DNA of 64,000 nt. Source: Drechmeria coniospora (Eukaryota; Ascomycota; Sordariomycetes; Hypocreales; Ophiocordycipitaceae). Location: the NCBI RefSeq assembly GCF_001625195.1, contig NC_054391.1, forward strand, positions 4,971,157-5,035,156. The letters run 5' to 3'. Positions 44,047 through 55,295 of the stretch are shown here, in pieces. The position numbers and the translations under genes were made by a program. Numbering within the stretch: the first letter of the stretch is position 1; every line of letters starts with the position of its first letter. Below the pieces are notes generated by a model. That model saw only the letters and a program-made list of their open reading frames with translations. It did no database searches and was not told the origin of the DNA.

Positions 44047-44449
44047 ATCGCGACGGCTGGGTCGAGCGCAAGGACCGAAATCGACAATCTTTTCCGGCGT
44101 ACGAAAAAAATAATCGAGCCCAGAGCACGAAACAGCGAGGAGTCAAGTGCTGGTGTATCAGACTTTCGAGGGCATGTTGGACATTTGTCGATATGCTTTG
44201 CGCGCCATTCGTCCATCACACGTCCCGTCACTATAAGTACTTGATACATTTGTCCTTGGTGCGAACTGGCTCAACAGCCACGCCGCGCCCCACAGCTCAG
44301 CCACACATGCCCGCCTAGCCACACCACCCCTCCGCATGGAGCAGGGCGTATTATCAAAGCATCCAAGTAGATTCACCGATGCTGCTTCCCCGCTGCTGGC
44401 CTCGACACTTCACATTCGGCAGTTCGGCAAGGTCCTTGGAGGAATCATC
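44047..44449. promoter_or_regulatory. Bidirectional promoter region (CCDC174 homologue / homoserine dehydrogenase)
   Basis: 403 bp between two divergent starts. No canonical TGACTCA is present; the closest is GGAGTCA at 44139-44145, one mismatch from the CPC1 site. Nothing coding is supported. Confidence 0.45.
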
Positions 44450-45606
44450 ATGGCCGCTACAAACCAAGTATTCGTGGCCGTCATCGGTAATTGCGCCGCG
44501 TTTCCCAATCGCGTAAGACGAACCGCTGACTAGCCGACGAAACAGGCGCCGGCGGTGTCGGCAAGGCCTTTCTGTCCCAGCTTCGAAACCTCGCCAGCCA
44601 CAAGCCGTCTCCCAAGCTCAAGCTCTGCTACATCTCGACCAGTCGCAAGGCTCTCTACAACGACGACTACTCCGAGGTCAACATGGAGGGTGTCGTCGAG
44701 GCCCTTGCCAACTCCTCCAAGACCCCGCCTGCGCTGCCCCAGGTCATCGACTACCTCGCCGCGGCGCCCGCCAAGTCGATCCTTGTCGACAACACGAGCT
44801 CGCAAGACGTCGCCGATCAGTACCCTCTCGCCCTCAGCCGTGGCGTGAGCATCGTGACGCCCAACAAAAAGGCCTTCTCTGGCTCCTACCAGCTCTGGCA
44901 AGCCATCTTCACCGCGGCTGCCACCTCGGGCGCCAAGGTCTACCACGAGTCGTCTGTCGGTGCCGGCCTGCCCGTCATCTCCACTCTCAAGGACCTCGTC
45001 GAGACGGGCGACAAGGTGACCAAGATTGAGGGCGTCTTCAGCGGCACCATGTCCTTTCTCTTCAACTCCTTTGCTCCCACCGAGGGTGCCGGGGGCAAGT
45101 GGTCGGACGAGGTCAAGAAGGCCAAGAACCTGGGCTATACCGAACCGGATCCCCGCGACGATTTGAACGGCCTCGACGTGGCGCGAAAGCTGACCATCCT
45201 GGCGCGTCTCGCCGGTCTCGCCGTCGAGTCGCCGACCTCGTTCCCGGTCCAGAGCTTGATCCCCAAGGAGCTCGAGTCTTGCCGCAGCGGGGACGAATTT
45301 CTCGACAAGCTCCCCGCCTTTGATCAGCAGATGGAGGAAACCAAGGCGGCGGCGGAGAAGGTGGGCAAGGTTGTCCGGTTCGTCGGAAGCATCGACGTCG
45401 CCGCCAACAAGGTCAAGGTCGGACTGGAAATGTTTGACCGATCGCACCCCATCGCCGCCCTCAAGGGTAGCGACAACATCATAAGCTTCTACACGGAGAG
45501 ATACGGCAGCAACCCTCTGATCGTGCAGGGTGCCGGTGCCGGCGGGGACGTGACTGCCATGGGCGTGACGGCAGACTTGATCAAGGTCGTGGCCCAGATT
45601 TCATAG
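44450..45606 (+). CDS. hom6: Homoserine dehydrogenase, 2 exons
   Basis: Reduces aspartate semialdehyde to homoserine with NAD(P)H, the branch point to threonine, isoleucine and methionine. Exons 44450-44486 and 44546-45606 (intron 59 nt, GTAATT...AAACAG) give 365 aa, the normal fungal monofunctional length with no ACT domain. The intron interrupts the dinucleotide-binding loop VFVAVIG|AGGVGKAFLSQL. Other landmarks: SIVTPNKKAFSG, YHESSVGAGLPVISTLKDLV, EGVFSGTMSFLFN and EPDPRDDLNGLDVARKLTIL with the catalytic Asp and Lys. Its stop is 66 bp from the stop of the small membrane protein gene, which is convergent. As a general-control target gene it lies a few kilobases from its likely regulator CPC1, probably by chance. 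Confidence 0.97.
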
Positions 45607-45672
45607 AACGCGTGCTAGTCGGGTGGACAAGTCGATCCTGGCCAGAGTCGCACAGGAGCTTGATGCCGAGAA

Positions 45673-46040
45673 TCATAGTCGTTTGCGCGCCTTGGGATTT
45701 TCCGCTTCGTTTGCAATGGTCGCACGCGTGGGTGACGAAACATCAGTTGGCCTCTCGGCGGGAGCGGCCGTTTCGGGCGCCGGGAACATGCTCCAGCAGT
45801 GCCTCCATAGCCATAGAAACAGATCGCAGCCGACAAAGAACAAGAGTGGAAGAAGGAGGAAGGTCCCCAGGACAAACTGCGACCAACATTAGCGGACATC
45901 GTAAGATAAGGGGGGGGGTGCGGCATTTGGCGTACGCAGACAAAGGAGATGCAGCGGACAAGCAACGAGGAGGCGGGCGTCAGCAACTGCTTCAAGTTCC
46001 ACGAGTCTCCCCAGAGTGTCCAGACTGTCGGGTCGGCCAT
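45673..46040 (-). CDS. Small single-pass membrane protein, 2 exons, unknown function
   Basis: Exons 46040-45936 and 45876-45673 give 102 aa. The 59-nt intron has a GTACGC donor, a CCGCTAATG branch site and a CGCAG acceptor, and removing it converts two unremarkable frames into a coherent protein. The N-terminus (MADPTVWTLWGDSWNLKQLL) is followed by a strong transmembrane helix spanning the join (FVC|FVLGTFLLLPLLFFVG), an aromatic juxtamembrane segment (CDLFLWLWRHCW) and a polar C-terminal tail ending KARKRL. I do not recognise the family. The gene is convergent with homoserine dehydrogenase and divergent from TRM8. Support comes from splice signals, frame and topology rather than homology. 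Confidence 0.7.
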
Positions 46041-46380
46041 GGTGCCGGTTTTTAGGTTTTTATGGCCAAGATGAGGTGCCTGGGCCTCCAACGGATCGGG
46101 CGATGTGCGTGACGGAGCTGCGCTGGAGCTCCCTCATCGCGAGCAAGGGGCAAAGGGGCAGCCTCGGCCCATGACAGGGCAGCCCGTGGTGACGGCTGGG
46201 TCCTCCCAAAATGTCACCTTCACCGCCTGCCATTTTCGCCACGGCCCCGCCCCAAGTTTTTGACGGTGCCAAGTTCACGATGAGGCTCAACGGCGAGGTC
46301 GGAATCACATCATCGCACACGCACGCACGCACTCGCACGCAGGCGACAAACGATCAAGATTCGACTGACCAGACGCCGCA
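46041..46380. promoter_or_regulatory. Divergent promoter region, small membrane protein / TRM8
   Basis: 340 bp between two divergent start codons, ending in a CACACGCACGCACGCACTCGC-like run just before the TRM8 start. Nothing coding is supported. Confidence 0.4.
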
Positions 46381-47322
<942 letters not shown>

Positions 47323-47495
47323 ACTGGCCGCTCGGTCCAACTCGAACGCACTTGGACAGCATCCGAAACATCTCCATCGGAATCCGACTGCGCCGAAACA
47401 TGGCGGCCGTTTCCTGCCGAGAGTTGAGCTTCCAACCGCCGAGCGGTAGGTAGTCATACAAGAGTGTGGCCTTGCCATTCCGCTCCTGTTGACCT

Positions 47496-48045
47496 TTTCG
47501 ACGTCGACAATTGAACAGCATTACGATCGATGACGGCGTCCTGCTAGGATATTGCAACAGGGTAGACGAAGCTGCATGCGAACACCGATGACATGACTTA
47601 TCCATCAGCGAGGTCCACTGTCGTTTTCTGTGTCTTGCTTTCGATGTCGACGCTTGAACAACACAACGATCGACGACAACGTCCTGCTAGAATATTGAAA
47701 CAAAGTAGACGAAGCTGCATGCAAATACCGATAACATAACTTATCCATCAGCGAGGTCCATAGTCGTTTTCTGCGTCTTGCTTTCGATTTCGACGCTTGA
47801 ACAACGCAATGATCGACGACAACGTCCTGCTAGCACATTGCAACCGGGTAGACGAAGCTGCATGAGAATACCGATGACTTGACTTATCCATCAGCGAGGA
47901 CCACTGTCGTTTTCTGTGTCTTGCTTTCGATGTCGACGTTTGAATAACGCAACGATCGCGACAACGTCCTGCTAGAATATTGCAACAAGGCAGACGAAGT
48001 TGTATGCGAATACCCCCGGTGCTATCTATCCATCAGCGAGACCCG
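47496..48045. repeat. 143-bp tandem repeat, nearly four units
   Basis: Unit starts, at TTTCGA.GTCGAC, lie at 47496, 47639, 47782 and 47925, exactly 143 bp apart. Shared words include CAACGTCCTGCTAG, GTAGACGAAGCTGCATG, CTTATCCATCAGCGAG and TCGTTTTCTG. Unit 2 carries several G-to-A changes relative to unit 1 (ACATGAC to ACATAAC, ATGCGAAC to ATGCAAAT), and unit 4 is truncated near 48045. No coding frame runs through the array. Confidence 0.92.
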
Positions 48046-51000
48046 TTGCAGTTCCCAGTGCTCTCCTCGGCCACGCCCAAGTAGGAATATCTCCTCTTCC
48101 AACAGGAATGGATGCCGCCTCACGACGACTACCTTGCGCAGATGGCTCTACCATTGAATGACACGCATTATCTTCACCCCCCCCCCCCCCCATGGAGCAG
48201 AAGGGAAGGAAAGCTGGCGGACGTTGTTCCACATCGGCCATCATCCCGAGCGTAGTGTCGCCCAACTTCTCGGCGGGTGCAACGAGTGACGATGAGAAAC
48301 CTGAGCACAAGACACGGGATCCATGATTATCTGAGTTGTGGTTCGTTTTCCCAATCCACATGGATTTGATACGAAGCAAAGAGGTCAAAAGTGATTGACA
48401 CGTATTTCATGCTCGAGCAGTGTACAATGGAGCAGGCCGCTCGGAGACGGAGCACCGACAAGGGAGTCGCTCCGGCGATGCAATAGGCAACCTTTCCCCG
48501 TCCTGGCTGGAAACCGATGGATCAAGCTATATCGATTGGCCATCTTCGGCTCACCGACAGGTCGATTCCATCCTCATCGTGGCGGAGTTGAGTATGCTCT
48601 TGATGCAGGGTAGCCTAGTACTACTGCGGTTGAGTGTGCGACTACGGGATTGAGGTAGTGACCAAAAAGGTACAGTACGGGACATGCTGAAAGCAGAGCA
48701 AGGTTTCTATTTCGAAGTTCCATTCTGTCTTGCACATTCGCTGCAGCGAGATACGGGCACTGGCGGCTACAGACGGAGGTTGGACGGTATGGTGGCCGGA
48801 TGAAGTGAGGCAAACAGAAGCCGTACCAGGCACTTAGCATCACCCGTAGCTTGCTATTAATAACGCAGATGTACATGTAGAGTATATTTGGCAAAAGATA
48901 AACCTGATGGTGACAATCGTCTCCCAGAGCGAGGCCGGCTGTGCGGAAGACTGGAAATGTGGGCAGCGGCAGACACCTGCCTAAATGGAGAGAAGGATGG
49001 CACGCCAAAGCAAGAGTCGACGGCTCGACCACGGAGCGGCCGAGGGAGTCGCATAAACAACACAATCGGTCCCAAAGCCGTTTTTGTCCTGGACCAATTG
49101 TTTTTCGGAGCGCGGGCTCGTCTTTCCGCCAAGGTGCGTACGAGCAACCGCAGGAGGCGGGGGAGTCGAGAAAGCATTCGCGCGTGTGCGACCTTCCTAA
49201 TCCCCTTGACGAGATGCACTGGCCTGAAGCAGGATGTCGGCGAGATGGATGAAGGGACGTTTGGAATTTGTCAGGATATGTCATCATGTTCGAGGCAGCG
49301 GGGGCTGGGGTTTCCGAGGCTCGGGGCCCTGTCGATTCTCCGTCAGCTCCCCTTTTCTCCCTGCCGGTTCCCGTCCCGTATTTCGTCCTCGACAGCTACC
49401 CTGGAGTCAAAGTGGCACCTGTTGCGATGGAGATGAGGAATTGTTGCGTCTCCTGTCGGAACGTGAGTTTTGCGTCGCACGGCAGCACAACTTTATGGGC
49501 AACGGACGGTGATGGGGTCAAGGGACTCCGTCGCTCTCTCTCCGTCTACCCACCTGTGCGAGCCAACCGAGCACTCCGTATATCATGGCAAACTCGTCCT
49601 GGATCGACATGGTTTGCGGCAAGTCGACGGTAGGGAAACGACGTGCAAGGAATACGATGCGGTACGCATCTCCCACATCACCGTCGGGAACTACTAGTAA
49701 CCATGGCCAGACACCCCAGCCTTGTTCATTCTCATCACCTGTTGCTCGCATGGGCAGGCCGCCGAAAGGGTCCAGCCGATGCTCGCGCCACGGCGTAGCT
49801 GCTGCCGGGATCATGGAAGACCTTGCACTGGACGTAAACGCGTATCAAAGTGTGCACCTGCACCTGATGGCCCGAACTAGATTGTCCAGAAGGGTGTCTT
49901 GACCAGCCGGGCCGCCACTGCGACGTGACAGAGTTGCTCTGTCCGATACCGAGCCTGCGTCGGATCACAGCCACGAGATCATCACCGACGGCTGAAAGCT
50001 GGCCCCTCCCCAGCCCTCCCCATTACCGTGACAAACACGTCATCGTTGGACGATTTTCATTGATCGATTCCCTTCCGAGTCGGACCGCCACCTGGTGCGG
50101 AGTGGCCAAGGCCGGACATCCAACGTCCGCACGTTGTCCAGATATAGTCTAGACATTGCTCAGCATCACACTCTCGAAGGAGAAGACACTTGGCAGCATT
50201 ACCTTGGGTACGCTGGGATATCACGCAATCATTAGCGCATGCGCAACCTACGCTCGCGGCTCTACCCCCTCCCAAAAATAACAATGGTCCCCACGGCGCG
50301 CTGGGTAGGGTCAGGGGTATCAGGGGTATCGTGGGAGAACTTGTTAAGTGCTGATTCTGGCCGAGGAAGGCGATAGCCGAGAAGCGCAAGCACGGACGGG
50401 GTCGCAGGGGTGTGCAGATAGCATGGAGGCTCTTTTGTTCCCCAGGCGCACGCATGCACATCTACATGTCATCATCCCCTTGAACGTCGACGCTGGGGTT
50501 GTCAGACGGCAGCAGTACCGGCGCGGCAGGCAAGCGACGAGACCTTTCCCTTTTGCCATTGCCGCCGGACGGATTCCAGAACAATCTTCTGCCGAAGCGT
50601 TGGAGGGCGAGACGGAAACGGCCAACGCAGGGCCGTGAAGTGAGCGACGGCATAAAAGGCAGTCAAGAGCTGGGGGAGGTGTGGCGGCAACACCACAACG
50701 CCGAGTCCCCGCACCCCCAGTGAAGGTCGTGTGCGGTGCAGCGGCAGCAGCTCCGTCCTCGCTTGGCCTTTGAATAAACGGTCGACCGGCAGAACGTTTC
50801 ACCCTCGCCCGTCGTTTGGCCAAGATGACGCACCGGCGCGGCGCGAGGACGCTCTCCCCCCGCCCGCCTCGACATGGCCCGCTCTGGCCGCAGGATGCTT
50901 GGCGCCCCTCGTCTGCTCGGCATGCGCATTCTTCATGTCGTTCCGCCACACGGGCAGAGAAAAGGGTGATTCTCGGTGCAGGGACGATACCTGTCGCGCG

Positions 51001-52886
51001 CGCGCACGAGGGATGGACCTGCGTAGACATTCGACAAGGCCGGATCGGAGCAGCATGCGATTTGCCGCGGGGGGCGGACCTTGCTTTCCTGGTACCGGAC
51101 CACGTCACAAACGGTCATTTGACAAGTCCAGCCACACCCCTCGAACGAGGTGGTTGCCTCGTCGCAGGCGTCGCCATTGGACCACGACGGCGAGGCGAGG
51201 CGAGGCGAGGCGAGGCAGCGCAGGGAAAGGCAAGGCAAGCCAAGGCGTGCGAGGAGGCGGAGGGGGCGGAGAGGCAGACACGGTGCTGCCCAACGGCGCA
51301 TGGAACGTTTCCCTCTGGCTCTCCCGGACGGACGACGCACAGGGAAAAAAAAAAAAGAGCAGCGGCCGCAGGTGTGGGCAGCGACTCTGCATTCGTCGTC
51401 GTGACGGGTGGCGACGAGTACGAGTTTGGGCCTCGGACGTTGGTGGAACTCGTCGGTGACGATGCCGACGCCAGCCCGGCGGCACACCCTCATGCTACGG
51501 CCATGCAGTTTTGCCCAAAACGGCCTGTCCCTGCATGCGGAGGACTCGTACTTGCAGGCAGCAGCCGTAGGTACGCGATGCAGCAGGCGGCCGAGGCACC
51601 TTGTCCGAGTCCCAGGCACCTTGGTCCACGCCCAGCATGTGTGCACCCTGCATCTCGGCGGGGAGCACGATGCCGTCGGCGCGAGGAGGGGAATTCGGAC
51701 TCACGGGAGATGGCCGGCGTTGCCCCCAAGGTCCCGAGCGGCATCGGGTGCTCCGCAGCCACTGACGATGGTCGGGGCTCTCAGATGCCGTCCGATGCTC
51801 CTGGGAGGGGGCGTGCAGGGAGAGTGCAGAGTGCGAGGTCCCGCCGACGCGAGAGGGCCAACCATTCCGTCGTCGGTTCGAAAAGTCGTCCCACGACGCC
51901 CATCCGCCCAGGGCCGCTCGGCCAGGGACGCCGCGTGACGGCCACCCCTCTCCCCGTCACCGTCGAGTCACCGTCGAGTCCAGGTCACGTCATGATCAAG
52001 GCCGACATTGACGACGACGCCTCGCACTCTGCTCGTGCTCCGGGTGGAACGGATGCCGGGGTGTCGTCGCGAAGGCGTGAAGCGAAATGAAACAGAGTGG
52101 CCGTACCTGCACGGGCCAAGGTGCATCGAAGCGTCATGGCGACGATGCGGGACAGGAAAACAGCCCCCACGACCCGGCACATTCTCCAACCAAGGAGGAG
52201 GAGGAGGAGGAGGAGAAGAAGGAGATGGAGGCCGGAGCTCGAGGCCAAGGTGGTGGCGAGCCAGGCCGTGACGGAGCGACCCCTTGCACCACCTGCCCGA
52301 AAGTCCTCCCCCCCCATCCCACCTCGCGTATCCCACCTGCTGGCGGCCAATGGCCTCTGGCAGCCTCCAATGGCCTCATAGTCAAGGACAGCAGGTTCCT
52401 TCCGCTTCCCTGCGCCGGACGCCCGGTGGCTTCGGCAGCGGGTCGGCGAGACCTTGCCAAGTGCTGCAGCCACGACTCGATGAGGACCAGCGACGGCATC
52501 CACGTCCGCCACCGGTAGGCACCTACGAGCAGGAGCACCCAGGCACTGCAAGTAAGTACAGTAGGGGCAAGTACAGCACGCCTGCCGTAGGTCGTTTCGC
52601 CGGCCGCACCCGTACCGGCTTCAGTACCAGCCTCGCGCTCGCGCTCGTACCACTACTCGCACATGGGTGGAAGGCTGCACGGGGCGTGGTGTACATGTAC
52701 CATGCCAGGTCCGACGTGAACTGCAGGCGCTACATGGGCGGTACCTTGGGCGCTCGCACCGTGACATGACGAGTACATGTGCTCGCACAGCGCCGACCGA
52801 AGCGTACCTGCCATCGGATGCTCCTTTGGCAGGGGCAGGTGCAGACGCTCATGGTGCACGTGTGTACGTCTAATTTGCATTTGATT

Positions 52887-53163
52887 GCCAGTGTATTGAC
52901 AGTGCAATGACAGTGCAATGACAGTGCATCGACAGTGCAATGACAGTGCCATGACGTGTAATGACAGTGCATAGACAGTGCATTGACAGTGAGTGTAATG
53001 ACAGTGTAATGGCAGTGTAGTGACAGTGCAACGACAGTTTAAAGACTGTGTAGTGACAGTGAATTGACAGTGAGTGTAATGACGGTGTAATGACAGTGTA
53101 ATGACAGTGCAACGACAGTGTAATGATGGTGCAACGACATTGCAACGACAGTGCAACGACAGT
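52887..53163. repeat. 11-12-bp minisatellite (GACAGTGTAAT family)
   Basis: GACAGTGCAAT, GACAGTGTAAT, GACAGTGCAAC and related units follow each other for about 277 bp, with a few longer variants (GACAGTGAGTGTAAT). Frames through it encode CHYTV/LSLH-type repeats and are not considered genes. Confidence 0.9.
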
Positions 53164-54852
53164 ATACTCCGTACTCCATGTGACAGATGCTCCGTCTGCC
53201 AGTATGGACCCGTACACCGTGAGTGACCAGTAATGACCATGACCCTGGACGACCCACCAAGACACCATACACCTACCCCTGCGGCAAAACTCCCCCTCCC
53301 CTCCTCCCCCTCCCTCCTCCCTCCCCTCCCTGGCCGCTCGCCGCCGTCGCCCGCCCATCCGCCCATCTCCGCCTTTTCGCCAGCGAAAGCGAGGCGCGCG
53401 CACCGAGAACTGGCGGTCGGCCACCTCCCACCGGCGGGGCGCTTCGACCAGGCACCGCGTCGGACCTGGGCGCACCCTACCGTACGCATCCTGTCCGCCT
53501 TTGCCCACTCGACCTGCTCGGATACGGATGCGACCTCGATGGCTGTTTCAAGACCTGCCTGCGTCGACGGCAAACGCACGCATCACCGACGGCCGCTCCT
53601 GTAGGGGGCGCGCGAGCGGCGAGGCGGCCACGGCAGCCCACTCGCCCTCGTCGGCAGAGTCCTTTGTCGGCGACGCTCTCCGCCCTACGGTCCGACGACG
53701 CGAAGCAACCAAGACGGCCAGGCCAGCATGCGCCGCCACGACGGCAAGGCTGTCTGCCGAGTCACATATGACCAACTCTCCGGGCGTGTCTTGGGTGGTG
53801 GTACCGCCCGTCGGCAGGGAAGCGGCCAATGATTTCGCATCGACGGTGAATCGGCTGGACGGCGACGTGACGGCTCGCCACGAGAAGCCAAGGGACAGGA
53901 TTCGGAGCGCCGAACATGGCATCGCAGCACCGCCGTCTGCCGTCGAGGCTGCCCCTGCGGCGGAACACCCGCCCCGCCGTGCCTCCCACCATTCTCGGCA
54001 TCGTCGCCGTGGGGAAATGCACGGAATGGAAGCACGCGGAGCGGACGATGCGTCATGGCCACTGGTACCTGCTGCACGTGCCGTTTGTGGGTGCCGCTCT
54101 CGTACGGGCAAGGAGGAGAAGCACTCGTCGGAGCGCAGCATGCCTGCCCCTGGCACCCACTCACCAGGTATCAAGGTAGTTGGTCGTACGAGCACCGACA
54201 CGCCGCACAGGACGGAGTCCGGAGCGCCAGCAGGCATGATTCCCCACTGGCGACGTTGGGGCTCGGAGCACGCGGGCGAGGAGTCTCCCGAAGGCCGGGC
54301 GATTTCGGCAATGCTCATTGGCCGGCTCGGTCTCGCCTCCATCTGCACGGTACAACCACATCCATCAAGTACTTACAGTACATGCATGCACATGGACACG
54401 TACGGGGCCAGCATGGCACGACGCACCGGTACGGAGCACTGGCAGCCGTAGGGGTAGGTAGGTGTTGGTGGTGCGGTGGACGCCGGTGCCTGCTGTGCAC
54501 CGACGGCGCATGTGCGTGCGCGCAGAGTTGAGCGGCAGCACCTATTTCCAGCGTCACACCCACTGCTACCGTAGCAGCGGCCGGGGGGTAGGGAACCCTT
54601 TTCTCGTTGTATCCCGACACAATCTCGGGGTCCATCTCTCGTTTCCCTTGCCGCGTGACCAATAAAGTGGCAGCAGCGCCGTCGTATTCCGTACCTGTGT
54701 GCAGCAATACATGTACGTCGACATGCTGGTGCACCTGCCGTGCGCTGGGCACTGTATTGCGTGCGTGCTGTATTTGCATCTCGGCGGATATATGCCCTGG
54801 TACATGCATGCAAGTGCAAGCACAAGTACGGTTTTCTGCAGTCCAGGGCCCT

Positions 54853-55295
54853 ACAGCACAGCACAGCGCAGCGCAACTCAGCACAGCTCAGCGCAGCAAA
54901 GCACAGCATGGCACAGCACAGCACAGCACAGCAAAGCACAGCACAACAAAGCACAGCATGGCACAACAAAGCATAGCAAAGCACAGCAAAGCACAGCAAA
55001 GCACAGCAAAGCACAGCAAAGCACAGCAAAGCACAGCAAAGCACAGCAAAGCACAGCAAAGCACAGCAAAGCACAGCACAGCAAAGCAAAGCAAAGCACA
55101 GCAAGCACAGCACAGCACAGCACAGCAAAGCACAGCAAAGCACAGCAAAGCACAGCAAAGCACAGCAAAGTACAGCACGTCACGGCACGGCACAGCACTC
55201 CATAGCATGGCACAGTCCAGCACGGCACAGCACGGCACTGTCCAAGCACAGCACAGCACGGTACAGCACGGCACAGCACGGTACGGCGCAGCACA
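54853..55295. repeat. 5/10-bp minisatellite (CACAG / CACAGCAAAG)
   Basis: CACAGCAAAG decamers form the core (about 54960-55170); both edges dissolve into CACAG and CACGG pentamers (to about 55295). One strand is nearly free of T within the core. Long frames through it (poly-LCCA on minus, poly-STAQ on plus) are by-products of a repeat period without stop codons. Confidence 0.92.

Noticed and set aside
44139..44145. CPC1 binding site upstream of homoserine dehydrogenase
   Set aside because: The word is GGAGTCA, one mismatch from TGAGTCA; too weak to call without binding data.
47496..48045. CRISPR-like or satellite-with-spacers reading of the 143-bp array
   Set aside because: Units are contiguous and homologous along their whole length, with no short repeat/unique spacer alternation; the genome is eukaryotic.
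48574..49287. 237-codon minus-strand frame with an ATG
   Set aside because: No recognisable domain; composition looks like translated intergenic DNA (Cys/Arg/His/Pro-rich) and nothing nearby supports expression. Conservation in a relative would change this view.
50825..52090. Frame of about 420 codons in the GC-rich region
   Set aside because: Contains translated GGCGA microsatellite and Arg/Ala/Gly/Pro low complexity, and long frames exist in several other phases over the same DNA, as expected from high GC content.
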